A stretch of DNA of 29,024 nucleotides, from NCBI GenBank assembly GCA_002371135.1, contig DFGB01000044.1, positions 1 through 29,024 on the forward strand, in the 5' to 3' direction. Made by a program: the position numbers and the translations under genes. Source of the DNA: Verrucomicrobia bacterium UBA3761 (lineage in GTDB: Bacteria > Verrucomicrobiota > Kiritimatiellia > RFP12 > UBA1067). Below the pieces are notes generated by a model, which did not search any database, was not told the DNA's origin, and worked only from the letters and a program-made list of their open reading frames with translations. Below, in pieces: positions 15,476 to 23,895 of the stretch; the stretch's first letter is position 1, and the number at the start of each line of letters is the position of its first letter.

Positions 15476-15507
15476 TTGTGAAATTTTTTCTAAAAAGGGC
15501 ATATACG

Positions 15508-16731
15508 ATGGAAAAGAAGGATGAGAAAAGCACGGCATCGGTAATCGGTGCTGTTGTTGCGCAGATTGTCACGTGCGGCGTGTGTCTGGTCGTCGGTTGG
15601 ATGGCGAAGGACTTTGCGCCGAAGCATCAGGAACAGGGCGTCAATCCTGCCGCGGCTATGGCCGGCGCACCGCAGACTGTCGCCGTCACGAATGTAGTCA
15701 TGCGCGTTTCCAACAAACCGGAAGCATTCGTCGCACATGCAGAGCCTGTGCAGGAAGTCGAACTCTTGCCTCAGGTCGATGGATACATACAGGAAATCAA
15801 GTTCAAAGAAGGCGATACCGTCAAGGCGGGCGATCTTCTGTATGTGCTTGACGACGAGCGCTACCGCGCGGTAGTGAACCAGCGCAAGGCGGATTTGGAG
15901 GCCGCGGAAGCCGAGGCTCGCCGCGCAAAGCGCTATTACGAGCGCATGCAGAATGCCGACGAGCGCGGCATCACCCAGCTTGAGCGCGACAACGCCGAGG
16001 CGGCGAGCGAATCGGCCGCGGCGGCCGTGTTGCAGGCGAAGGCGAATCTCGTCGTTGCGGAATACGACCTCAAAAAAGCGCAGGTGATCGCGCCCATTTC
16101 CGGCCAGATCGGCAAGACCTCCGCGCACGTCGGCGACTACGTGGCGCCGTCGAAGGGGGCGCTCGCGAAGATTGTCCAGATCGACCCGATGCGCGTATCT
16201 TTCCCTCTTACCGACCGCGCCTACGTCTCCTGGCGCGAAGCGCGCAAACGCGGCGAAGCCGAGGAACAACTCCGCATGCGCCTTCTTCTCCCCAATGGCA
16301 GCGAATACGACCAGCAGGGCACGTTCGACTTCGACGACAACGAAATGTCTCTTTCCACGGCTACCATACAGATGCGCCTCAATTTCCCCAACCCCGACCG
16401 CCTCTTGATCCCGAATTCATATGTGACGCTTCTCGTCGACATGCAGAATCCGCCTCGTTATCCTTCCGTCCCGCAGACGGCGATATTCGATCTTCCCGGC
16501 GGCAATGTCGGGGTGTGGGTGGTCAAAGACGATGGCACGGTCGAGCAGCGTCCCGTCAAGACGCGCGAGATGCATCTCGGCTGGGTCGGCGTGACAGAAG
16601 GCCTTGCAGAAGGGGAGAAGGTCGTCATTTCCGGCGTGGCGAAATTGATGCCTGGCTCGAAGGTTGTCGAAGTCGCGCCCACTCCGAACGAAGATATCGA
16701 CCCCGACTTCAAGCCAAGCGTGGAAGACTGA
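15508..16731 (+). CDS. RND efflux periplasmic adaptor subunit (membrane fusion protein)
   Basis: A 407-residue adaptor of the AcrA/MexA type that links an inner-membrane RND pump to an outer-membrane channel. Residues 11-32 form a membrane anchor. The lipoyl/barrel-sandwich half VDGYIQEIKFKEGDTVKAGDLLYVLD is interrupted by an alpha-helical hairpin rich in Ala, Glu and Arg (about 115-195). The second lipoyl half PISGQIGKTSAHVGDYV then follows, with beta-barrel and membrane-proximal domains after it. The ATG at 15508 is used, with AAGG 9 nt upstream, rather than the GTG at 15478 that abuts the promoter. The pump gene follows after a 250-bp spacer holding a gene remnant. No TolC-like gene is seen. 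Confidence 0.93.
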   Translation: MEKKDEKSTASVIGAVVAQIVTCGVCLVVGWMAKDFAPKHQEQGVNPAAAMAGAPQTVAVTNVVMRVSNKPEAFVAHAEPVQEVELLPQVDGYIQEIKFKEGDTVKAGDLLYVLDDERYRAVVNQRKADLEAAEAEARRAKRYYERMQNADERGITQLERDNAEAASESAAAAVLQAKANLVVAEYDLKKAQVIAPISGQIGKTSAHVGDYVAPSKGALAKIVQIDPMRVSFPLTDRAYVSWREARKRGEAEEQLRMRLLLPNGSEYDQQGTFDFDDNEMSLSTATIQMRLNFPNPDRLLIPNSYVTLLVDMQNPPRYPSVPQTAIFDLPGGNVGVWVVKDDGTVEQRPVKTREMHLGWVGVTEGLAEGEKVVISGVAKLMPGSKVVEVAPTPNEDIDPDFKPSVED

Positions 16732-16765
16732 GCCGCCTCCCAGGTTCTCCATAAAACCGGCCAGC

Positions 16766-16968
16766 CGGACTGTGGAGAAAACTGTGGCGGAAACACGTGA
16801 TATATTGCTTGCGTTTCTCAAGGCGAATCCCCGGGCGACGCAGAAAGACATGGTGCTGGCAACTGACGCTCGGCCCGCGGCGTCGAATGGAATCTAAAGA
16901 AACTCAAAGAATCAGGGAAACTCAAACGCATCGGATCCGACCGGGGCGGGCGATGGGAAATAATTTAG
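16766..16968 (+). pseudogene. Decayed winged-helix tail of an ATP-binding/Fic-type regulator
   Basis: Frame one (16766 to about 16867) reads RTVEKTVAETRDILLAFLKA followed by NPRATQKDM. After a -1 shift near 16867 the reading continues RSARGVEWNLKKLKESGKLK and then GGRWEII before a TAG at 16966-16968. Together this matches the C-terminal winged helix found on AlbA_2/RecG-related and Fic proteins, with the usual TVEKTV linker. A single missing base explains the break. No upstream body of such a gene is present, so it is a fragment left between adaptor and pump. A base error in the assembly could explain the shift but not the missing N-terminal part. Confidence 0.7.
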
Positions 16969-16984
16969 AAGGAAGAATCAAACG

Positions 16985-19900
16985 ATGAAACTTTCGATTC
17001 GCAAAGCAGTAGATGAGATAAAGACGTTTTCGCGTACGTTCGTGGAGCGGCCGCGCTTCGCGATGGTCATAGCAATCGTGCTCTCAATCGCAGGCGTGAT
17101 GTCGATTTTCTACCTGCCCATCGCCCAATATCCGCAATTGACCCCGCCGGAAATCCGCGTCTCGTATACCTACCCAGGCGCGAACGCCCGCGAAGTGATG
17201 AACACCATCGCCACGCCAATCGAAGACGAAATCAACGGCGTGGACGACATGATCTACATGGCGTCGGAATCCAGCGACGACGGCACGTATTCGCTGACCG
17301 TTTCCTTTGAAGTCGGCTCCAATCGCGACATGGACCTCGTCAAGGTGCAGAACCGCCTGACGCAGGCCGAAGCAAAACTCCCTACCGAAGCCCAGCAGCT
17401 TGGCGGCAGGGTCCGCGCACAGTCTACGGACTTCCTCGGCTTCCTGGCGATACGCTCGCCAAATGGTACGCATTCGCGGCTTGAACTTTCCGACTACGCC
17501 TACCAGAACATCCAGCCGGTTCTTCTGCGCGTGGAGGGCGTGGGCGAGGCGACGATCTACGGTCCGAAGCTGGCAGTGCGCGTATGGCTCGACCCGCAGC
17601 GCATGGCCGCGCAGGCGATGAATTCGGAGGAAGTCATCAGTGCCATTTCCAAGCAGAACATCCAGGCGTCGCTTGGCGCGGTCGGCGCTTCGCCGACGCA
17701 GAAACATGGCGCGTTCACCTATTCACTTCTTGCCAAGGGCCGCCTGATGACCCCCGAGGAGTTCAACGAAATCATCATCCGCCGCGACGACAACGGCGGC
17801 GTGGTGAAGCTCAAGGACGTCGCACGCGTCGAAATCGGCGAACAGAACTACTCCTTCTCCGGCCAGCTCAACGGCGGCAACACGATCAACATCGCCGTCC
17901 AGCAGAAGCCCGGCGCGAACGCCATTCGCTCGATGAACAAGCTTATGGCCGAAATGCGCCGTCTGCAGGCAGAATTCCCGGAAGACATGGACTTCACCGT
18001 TCCATACGATGCCACGGAATACGTGCGCATGTGCATCAAGGAAATCGTCGAGACGCTTCTCATCACGTTCGTGCTCGTCGTGCTCGTATGCTATTTGTTC
18101 CTCCAGGACTGGCGAGCGACGCTCATCCCGTGCGTCACAATCCCCGTCTCCATTTGTTCGACGTTCATCCTCATGGCCGTTTTGGGCTATTCGATCAACA
18201 TTCTGACGCTGTTCGGCCTGGTGCTCGCAATCGGCGTAGTGGTGGACGACTGTATCGTCGTTGTCGAGCGCGTCCAGTTTATCATCGAGACGCGCGGCTA
18301 CAACGCCAAGGAGGCGACAATCCAGGCGATGAAGGATGTGACAGGCGCCGTTATTGCGACTACGCTCGTGCTCTTGGGCATTTTCGTGCCCGTCGGCTTC
18401 ATGAGCGGCATTACGGGCCGCATCTACCAGCAATTCTCAGTGACGCTTTCGGCGGCGGTATGCTTCTCGACGCTTTGCGCCTTGACGCTCGCTCCTGCTC
18501 TATGCTCGCTTCTCCTGCGCGAGGCCAGGCCGTACAAGCACGGACCGCTCGCCTGGTTCAATACTCTCATCGAAAAATTCAAAAGTTTCTTCGTCTTCCT
18601 TTCGAAGGCGCTTGCCCGCCGGCTCATACTTTCTGCCATGCTGCTCGTGCTCACGATTTTGATGACGATGCAGATGTTCCGCAACACGCAGACCTCGTTC
18701 CTGCCTGACGAAGACCAGCGCGTATTGTTCGTCGCCATGGAGCTTCCTGAAGGCTCTACAATGACCCGTTCGCGCGAGGTGTCGATGCGGGCTGTGCGTT
18801 CGCTTCTGGAGATGACGAACGAGGTGAACTCCGTCATGTCCATCAACGGCTTTTCCATGGTTGCGGGCCGCGGCGAAAATGAAACCACGCTCATCGCAGA
18901 CCTGAAGGACTGGTCGCTGCGCCGGAAGCCGGAGCAGTGGGTGAAGAACTTGATACCGACCGTAAAAGAGCGCCTTTCGCAGATCCCGGAGGCGACGGTG
19001 CAGGTGTTTGCGCCGCCCGCAATTCCCGGCCTCGGCGCAGACAACTCGATCGACGTGCGCATACAATCGAAGGAGTCGACCGACCCGCTCGCCCTGGACG
19101 ATGTCAAGAAAGCGCTTCTGGGGAAGTTGAACGCGCTTGATTCGGTGATGGTGGCATTTTCGGGCTTCACCGCCACAACGCCGCACCTGCGTCTTGAAAT
19201 CGACCGCACGAAGGCGGAGATGTTCCACGTCCCGGTCGCCACCGCATACGCGACCATGCAGAACTACCTTGGCTCGCGATACGTCAACGACGTCAACCTC
19301 GGCACGCAGGTGAACCGCGTGACGGTGCAGGCCGACTGGGCCGGTCGCGCAACGCCCGAGGCGGTCGAAAACCTTTATGTGCGCTCGGATACGGGGGCGA
19401 TGGTGCCGATCGGTTCGCTCGGCACTATATCGCGCGAGGTCGGCCCTCGCATCATGTCGCGCTACCAGATGTATCCTGCGGCCGGTCTCAAGATCATGCC
19501 CATGCCGGGCATCGCCTCGGGGCAGGTGATCAAAGAAGTCCGCGAAGTTCTCGAACGTGAATTGCCCGAGGGCTATGGATACGAATGGTCCGGCATCACT
19601 TTCCAGGAGCAGCGCAACGCAGGCTCGGCGGCTCCGCTTATCGCGCTCGCCGTTCTTTTCGGCTACCTCTTCCTCGTGGCGCAGTATGAATCCTGGACGA
19701 TTCCGCTGCCGGTGATGCTCTCGATCTTCGTCGCCACGTTCGGCGCTTTGCTTGGCTTGAAGCTCTTCGGGCTGTCGTTGTCTGTGTACGCCCAGCTTGG
19801 ACTCGTGCTGCTCGTGGGGCTCGCCTCGAAGAACGCGATTCTTCTCGTCGAATTTGCAAAGGACAAGCGTGAAGAAGGATATTCTATCGTCGACGCTGCC

Positions 19901-20212
19901 GGCGCGGCCGCGAGCGAACGTCTGAGGGCGATTCTCATGACCGCCCTGACGACGCTTCTCGGTACGATGCCGATGTGCATGAACCTCTTCTTCCCGAAGT
20001 GGTGCTATCCCGGCGCGGGCGTTGCCAGCCGCAACGCGATCGGCATAACGGAGTTCTTCGGCATGGCGGCATCGGTCGCATTCGGCGTGTTGCTCGTCCC
20101 CGGCCTCTACGCCCTGTTCCAGACCTGGCGCGAACATGTCAAACGCGTATTCGAATTCATTTCGGTCCGCGCATACCGCGCGCGTCAACTGAAAGACAGA
20201 GGCGAAGGTTGA
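16985..20212 (+). CDS. RND efflux pump, AcrB/HAE1 family
   Basis: A 1075-residue inner-membrane drug/proton antiporter, close to the usual ~1040 of AcrB. The proton-relay aspartates of TM4 are Asp421 and Asp422 in GVVVDDCIVVVE, and the TM10 lysine is Lys949 in GLASKNAILLVEFAKD. Two periplasmic porter/docking halves and 12 helices are visible. An extra N-terminal ~20 residues precede TM1. AAGGA lies about 10 nt before the ATG. It works with the adaptor upstream and an outer-membrane factor encoded elsewhere. Substrate range cannot be told. The large antisense frames over it are shadows. Confidence 0.96.
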   Translation: MKLSIRKAVDEIKTFSRTFVERPRFAMVIAIVLSIAGVMSIFYLPIAQYPQLTPPEIRVSYTYPGANAREVMNTIATPIEDEINGVDDMIYMASESSDDGTYSLTVSFEVGSNRDMDLVKVQNRLTQAEAKLPTEAQQLGGRVRAQSTDFLGFLAIRSPNGTHSRLELSDYAYQNIQPVLLRVEGVGEATIYGPKLAVRVWLDPQRMAAQAMNSEEVISAISKQNIQASLGAVGASPTQKHGAFTYSLLAKGRLMTPEEFNEIIIRRDDNGGVVKLKDVARVEIGEQNYSFSGQLNGGNTINIAVQQKPGANAIRSMNKLMAEMRRLQAEFPEDMDFTVPYDATEYVRMCIKEIVETLLITFVLVVLVCYLFLQDWRATLIPCVTIPVSICSTFILMAVLGYSINILTLFGLVLAIGVVVDDCIVVVERVQFIIETRGYNAKEATIQAMKDVTGAVIATTLVLLGIFVPVGFMSGITGRIYQQFSVTLSAAVCFSTLCALTLAPALCSLLLREARPYKHGPLAWFNTLIEKFKSFFVFLSKALARRLILSAMLLVLTILMTMQMFRNTQTSFLPDEDQRVLFVAMELPEGSTMTRSREVSMRAVRSLLEMTNEVNSVMSINGFSMVAGRGENETTLIADLKDWSLRRKPEQWVKNLIPTVKERLSQIPEATVQVFAPPAIPGLGADNSIDVRIQSKESTDPLALDDVKKALLGKLNALDSVMVAFSGFTATTPHLRLEIDRTKAEMFHVPVATAYATMQNYLGSRYVNDVNLGTQVNRVTVQADWAGRATPEAVENLYVRSDTGAMVPIGSLGTISREVGPRIMSRYQMYPAAGLKIMPMPGIASGQVIKEVREVLERELPEGYGYEWSGITFQEQRNAGSAAPLIALAVLFGYLFLVAQYESWTIPLPVMLSIFVATFGALLGLKLFGLSLSVYAQLGLVLLVGLASKNAILLVEFAKDKREEGYSIVDAAGAAASERLRAILMTALTTLLGTMPMCMNLFFPKWCYPGAGVASRNAIGITEFFGMAASVAFGVLLVPGLYALFQTWREHVKRVFEFISVRAYRARQLKDRGEG

Positions 20213-21876
20213 GCAAGGCCTGCAAATGGCTGGCGGCGGCGGGAGTGTTCGCTCTCACTCTCGCCCTGTACCTCCGCACAGGGGAGTTTGCATACCTGCG
20301 GCTTGACGATTGGGGATATACGGCAGGCTGTCCGTTCGCAGTCTCCGGGCTGAGTCTGGCGAACATCGCTCAGGCTTTCTCGCGTGTAACATATGGCGGT
20401 ATATGGATGCCGCTTACGTTCGCCACATACATGGCGGACGTCACGCTTTTCGGCGGCGGGTGGGGAGTCCATCATCTTGGCAATGCATTCTTGCATGCGC
20501 TGAATGCGTCAATCCTATTCTTCGCGCTGCTGCATCTTGCAAGACGCGAAGAAGGGTATTGCAATGCCGTTCCTGCAATCCTTCTTGCCGCGCTTGCGAC
20601 GCTGTTCTGGTCGCTGCATCCAATGCGCGTGGAAGCCGTTGCGTGGATTGCATCTCGCAAGGAGGAGTTGTGGACGCTTTTCACGCTCCTCGGGCTGATG
20701 GCATGGTCGTCGCGGAAAAAGGCAATAGGCTTTTTGTGCTGCGTCCTCGCGTGTCTTTCCAAACCGACGGCGGTATGCTTTCCTCTGCTCGCGTTTTTGA
20801 TCGAGATGCGGACTCGGCCGCCCCAACGCCGCATAGCATTCCTTTCTCTTGCAAAATACGTGCCGCTTTGCATTGTCAGCGGCATGACGGGACTTGCCGC
20901 CATAGCATCGCAGGCGCATCCCGAGGGCATGGCGGCAATCGAACTTGGTTCAATCCCTCTGACGGTGCGTCTTGTGCGTTTTCTTTCAGCGATTGCAATG
21001 CATCTTTCGCAGACGTTCTTGCCGTGCGCCGTCCATTTCGACTACCTATCCAATACTTTCGATGCGACGGCGATCGCGGGGCTCGCGCTGTGCGCAGTCC
21101 TGTTCGCATTCGCCGTGCGGAAAAATAGGGCGATGGCGTCTTATGCGGCGGCATTCTTCCTTGTCGCGCTGTTGCCGGTATCCGGTTTGTTCGGGGCGTT
21201 TGGCGAACACGCTCGGGCCGATCGCTTCACATACCTCCCTGCGATGGCGATATCTGCGCTCCTTGTCGTGGCGTTGCCGCGCAGGAAAAGCGCGATTGCC
21301 GCGATGGCCGTCGCATGTGCGGCATGTGCGGCGATCGCGTGGCCGGTTGTTTCATCCTACCGCAACGACTATACGGCATTCGCCCGCACGCTCGAATTCG
21401 AACCTGAGAACTGGCGCGCGTTGCGCCATGTCGGAAGTGAATATTGCGCCCGGCTCTCTCGCATGGACGAAGGGATTGCGTTGCTGGAGAAGTCCTACGC
21501 CATCTCGCCGCGGTCCGAAACGCTGGAAGTCCTCGCCTATTCGCTCTCCTGCCGCATGGCGCCAAACGACGCGCGGCGAATCGCGCGGCTCTGTTCGGAC
21601 TACTCCGCAAATCCGTCGCTGGACCGCCGGGGCATGATACTCGAATCGCTCGGCGTCGCGGCCTTGGCGGCGGGGGAATACAAGGCGGCGGCAATGCTGC
21701 TCAGGCTTTCCATCGCCGCGCCCGAGCGATTCTATGCAGATACGGAGGCGAAATTCCGCCTTGCCGATGCATTGAAAAAGGCAGGCGACCGCGATGGATT
21801 TCTTTCCGTAGTGCGGCCTCTTGCCGTATCAGGCGAGCCGGAAGTCCGGCGCCGCGCACTGTCGCTCGTTCAATAG
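20209..21876 (+). CDS. TMTC-like GT-C membrane protein with C-terminal helical repeats
   Basis: A 555-residue protein with about 10 hydrophobic segments followed by a soluble alpha-helical, TPR-like tail (about 420-555). The motif pattern is that of bacterial TMTC/PMT-like proteins: the acidic YLRLDDWGY near 29-37, HPMRVEAVAW at 137-146 followed by SRKEEL, and ADRFTYLP later. Such proteins are assigned to GT-C glycosyltransferases using lipid-linked sugars, mostly without proven substrates. No ATG fits; TTG at 20209 overlaps the pump's stop as TTGA, with a purine-rich AGAGGCGAAGG upstream, so I take it as a coupled start. It ends 9 bp from the convergent histidine-kinase stop. Confidence 0.8.
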   Translation: MSKACKWLAAAGVFALTLALYLRTGEFAYLRLDDWGYTAGCPFAVSGLSLANIAQAFSRVTYGGIWMPLTFATYMADVTLFGGGWGVHHLGNAFLHALNASILFFALLHLARREEGYCNAVPAILLAALATLFWSLHPMRVEAVAWIASRKEELWTLFTLLGLMAWSSRKKAIGFLCCVLACLSKPTAVCFPLLAFLIEMRTRPPQRRIAFLSLAKYVPLCIVSGMTGLAAIASQAHPEGMAAIELGSIPLTVRLVRFLSAIAMHLSQTFLPCAVHFDYLSNTFDATAIAGLALCAVLFAFAVRKNRAMASYAAAFFLVALLPVSGLFGAFGEHARADRFTYLPAMAISALLVVALPRRKSAIAAMAVACAACAAIAWPVVSSYRNDYTAFARTLEFEPENWRALRHVGSEYCARLSRMDEGIALLEKSYAISPRSETLEVLAYSLSCRMAPNDARRIARLCSDYSANPSLDRRGMILESLGVAALAAGEYKAAAMLLRLSIAAPERFYADTEAKFRLADALKKAGDRDGFLSVVRPLAVSGEPEVRRRALSLVQ

Positions 21877-21885
21877 CCGGGCCTT

Positions 21886-22761
21886 TCAAACGCTGCGCGA
21901 TTTTTTGAATGCCAGCGTGAAGATGCACCCCGTTGGGGTGTTGGGCTTGAGGCTGAGCGTCGCGCCCATTGCGGCGGCGATCTCCCGCGCAACGGCAAGC
22001 CCGATCCCGGTTCCGCCTATGCCAGAGCGCTTCGATTTTTTCGAGCGCCAGTAGCGGTCGAAAGCGTGTTTCATTTCGCATGCCGACATGCCGGGGCCGT
22101 GGTCCGAAATCTCTAGCGAGACGCATCCGTCGCCGCTATAGATCCTGACGGCCACATCGGAATATGGAACGGCATACTTGAGTTCGTTGCCAAGTATGTT
22201 CCATATGATTCGTTCTGTCGCGGCCGGGTCGGCGGAGACTTCAAGCGACAAATCTCCCGAGACTGCGATATCCTTGCCTCGGCGGGCGCGGTAATCGCTT
22301 GCAAACAGGCTGTAGGCCGAATCGAACAATTCTCGCAGCCGGACTTCTTCGCAATAGAGCATTTTACCTTCGACGCCGCTCCGGGTATCGCGCATGTTGT
22401 CGACAAGCCAGATTAGACGCCGGACAAGATTTCCCGCCGTTGCGTCTTCGCGGCCGACTGCCATTTCGAGCGCGGCGAGCGGCGTCCCGAAATCGTGGAC
22501 GGTCGCAGCGACGAAATCGTCGCGTGATTTGGCGTACGAGAAAATGCTGTAGATAGAAAGTGCGCTGGAGGCGAGGATCAAGATCAGAATCGAAGGGCCT
22601 AAAACGCACAGGAGTACGGTGAGCGGCCTTCCGGCGATGCCGCTGGCGATTAAGAAAGGCCATGCGATGCTGGCAAAAACAACTCCCGCGGCCACCAATA
22701 CGATGGCCGGGAGAGAGAGCATGAAGCATTGCAGCAGGAATTTCTTTTTCGCCGGACGCAT
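21886..22761 (-). CDS. Membrane-bound sensor histidine kinase, orphan
   Basis: A 291-residue kinase. Two hydrophobic segments (about 9-38 and 47-72) enclose only a short loop, so it has little or no periplasmic sensor domain. The H box is VHDFGTPL with His89 as likely phosphorylation site. The ATPase domain has an N box with Asn188 and Asn192, DHGPGM at 220-225 and GTGIGLAVAREI near 250-261. The start at 22761 is chosen because the upstream 40 codons of the open frame are translated repeat. No response regulator is seen within the window. It is convergent with the TMTC-like gene. Confidence 0.88.
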   Translation of the reverse strand: MRPAKKKFLLQCFMLSLPAIVLVAAGVVFASIAWPFLIASGIAGRPLTVLLCVLGPSILILILASSALSIYSIFSYAKSRDDFVAATVHDFGTPLAALEMAVGREDATAGNLVRRLIWLVDNMRDTRSGVEGKMLYCEEVRLRELFDSAYSLFASDYRARRGKDIAVSGDLSLEVSADPAATERIIWNILGNELKYAVPYSDVAVRIYSGDGCVSLEISDHGPGMSACEMKHAFDRYWRSKKSKRSGIGGTGIGLAVAREIAAAMGATLSLKPNTPTGCIFTLAFKKSRSV

Positions 22762-22790
22762 CGGGGAATTTCTCGATTCAACTTCACTAC

Positions 22791-22976
22791 CATGCAATAG
22801 GTTTTTATCGCAGAGACGCAGAGTTTCCAAGGGTTTTTCGCATTTTTCATGAGACGTCAAATCAACACACTCTTTAGCCAAAATGAAAGAACTATGCGCT
22901 GTGCATATGAAATAACACCAACAAAATCCATAATCTCTGCGACTCTCAAGTCTCTGCGATAAAAATCTATTGTATG
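22791..22976. repeat. 186-bp CGCAGAGAC inverted-repeat element
   Basis: Arms 22791-22817 and 22950-22976 match at 25 of 27 positions and end in CAATAG-TTTTTATCGCAGAGAC. The inside (about 130 bp) has no gene. Matching end sequences are found at both ends of the window, and core fragments at 1053-1131 and 27970-27999. It has the build of a small non-autonomous inverted-repeat element lying upstream of the histidine kinase. Confidence 0.8.
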
Positions 22977-23036
22977 CTATTGAATTGTCATGGAACTTTC
23001 AACATATAGCGAGGGCGAGGGTCTAGCGCCAAGGAG

Positions 23037-23054
23037 GCGCGGCTTTAGCCGCGC
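23037..23054. repeat. GCGCGGC-TTTA-GCCGCGC hairpin
   Basis: A short perfect hairpin with 7-bp GC arms and a TTTA loop, in the spacer before pyrK. It has no T-run, so it may be a REP-like unit rather than a terminator. Confidence 0.6.
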
Positions 23055-23098
23055 ACCATTGACGCTACGGCCTTGGGCAAGCACGTCCCTTATATGAT

Positions 23099-23122
23099 TT
23101 TCAACCTTTCAACCTTTCAACT
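23099..23122. repeat. Three TTTCAACC units just upstream of pyrK
   Basis: Three 8-bp units end 5 bp before the pyrK start codon. The same unit on the opposite strand (TTGAAAGG) makes the tract at 24815-24867, and it recurs at 28977-29000. Confidence 0.85.
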
Positions 23123-23127
23123 CGACA

Positions 23128-23895
23128 ATGTTTGACGAAACATCCACAATTCTTGCGCACGAAGACATTGGCGGCGGATACCGGCATCTAGTCCTGCGCT
23201 CGCCGCAGGTCGCTTCTGCCGTCGCGCCTGGGCAGTTCGTGCACATAAAAGTGCCGTCGCTCGAACAGAGCGCGCTGCGCAGGCCGTTTTCCGTTTTCAA
23301 CGCCGAGGACGGAGTGGTCGAAGTATTGTACAAGACGGTGGGGCGCGGGACGGCCGCGCTGGGCAAGTCGCAGGTCGACGATAAAGTGCAGGTGCTGGGC
23401 CCGCTCGGGCGCGGCTTTCCGCTCGCGTGCCGCGGCAAGGCGCTGCTCGTGGGCGGCGGGTATGGCGTGGCGCCGCTCTACTTCCTCGCGAGAACCCTTG
23501 GCGCGGAGAAGTGCATTCTGTTCGTGGGCGGCCGCACGGCGGGCGATTTGCTCGCGCTGGACCGCTTCGCGGCGCTCGGCGTCGATGTGCGCATCGCGAC
23601 GAACGACGGCTCGCGCGGCGTACAGGGTTTCGTCACCGCGCCGCTCGATGAAGAAGTAAACCGCCTGCGCGCCGCAGGCGAGGAGTTCGAGTTTTTCACG
23701 TGCGGCCCGGACGGGCTGCTCAAGGCCGTCGCGGACCGGGCGCTCGCGCTTGGCGCCCCGGGCTGGATCTCCGCCGACCGCCATATGATCTGCGGCGTCG
23801 GCGCGTGCTACGCCTGCATACAAAAGACCGTCCGCGGCAACGCCCGCTGCTGCATCGACGGGCCCGTGTTCTCGGCAAAGGAGCTCGTATGGTGA
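23128..23895 (+). CDS. pyrK: Dihydroorotate dehydrogenase B, electron-transfer subunit
   Basis: A 255-residue ferredoxin-reductase-type protein carrying FAD and a [2Fe-2S] cluster, passing electrons from dihydroorotate (via PyrD) to NAD+ in pyrimidine synthesis. FAD binding is seen at RRPFSVFN (51-58) and NAD binding around GGGYGVAPL (109-117). The cluster ligands are Cys222, Cys227, Cys230 and Cys241 or 242. Length fits the family. pyrD follows with a 7-bp overlap. The ATG has no Shine-Dalgarno site but follows a TTTCAACC repeat. Confidence 0.94.
   Translation: MFDETSTILAHEDIGGGYRHLVLRSPQVASAVAPGQFVHIKVPSLEQSALRRPFSVFNAEDGVVEVLYKTVGRGTAALGKSQVDDKVQVLGPLGRGFPLACRGKALLVGGGYGVAPLYFLARTLGAEKCILFVGGRTAGDLLALDRFAALGVDVRIATNDGSRGVQGFVTAPLDEEVNRLRAAGEEFEFFTCGPDGLLKAVADRALALGAPGWISADRHMICGVGACYACIQKTVRGNARCCIDGPVFSAKELVW

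Noticed and set aside
18500..20188. 562-codon open frame on the minus strand
   Set aside because: It lies wholly antisense to the RND pump, whose catalytic residues and length are intact. Its product is compositionally biased (His, Arg, Glu) and has no domain pattern.
22762..22881. N-terminal extension of the histidine kinase
   Set aside because: These 40 codons are translated inverted-repeat sequence with no hydrophobic or signal-like character.
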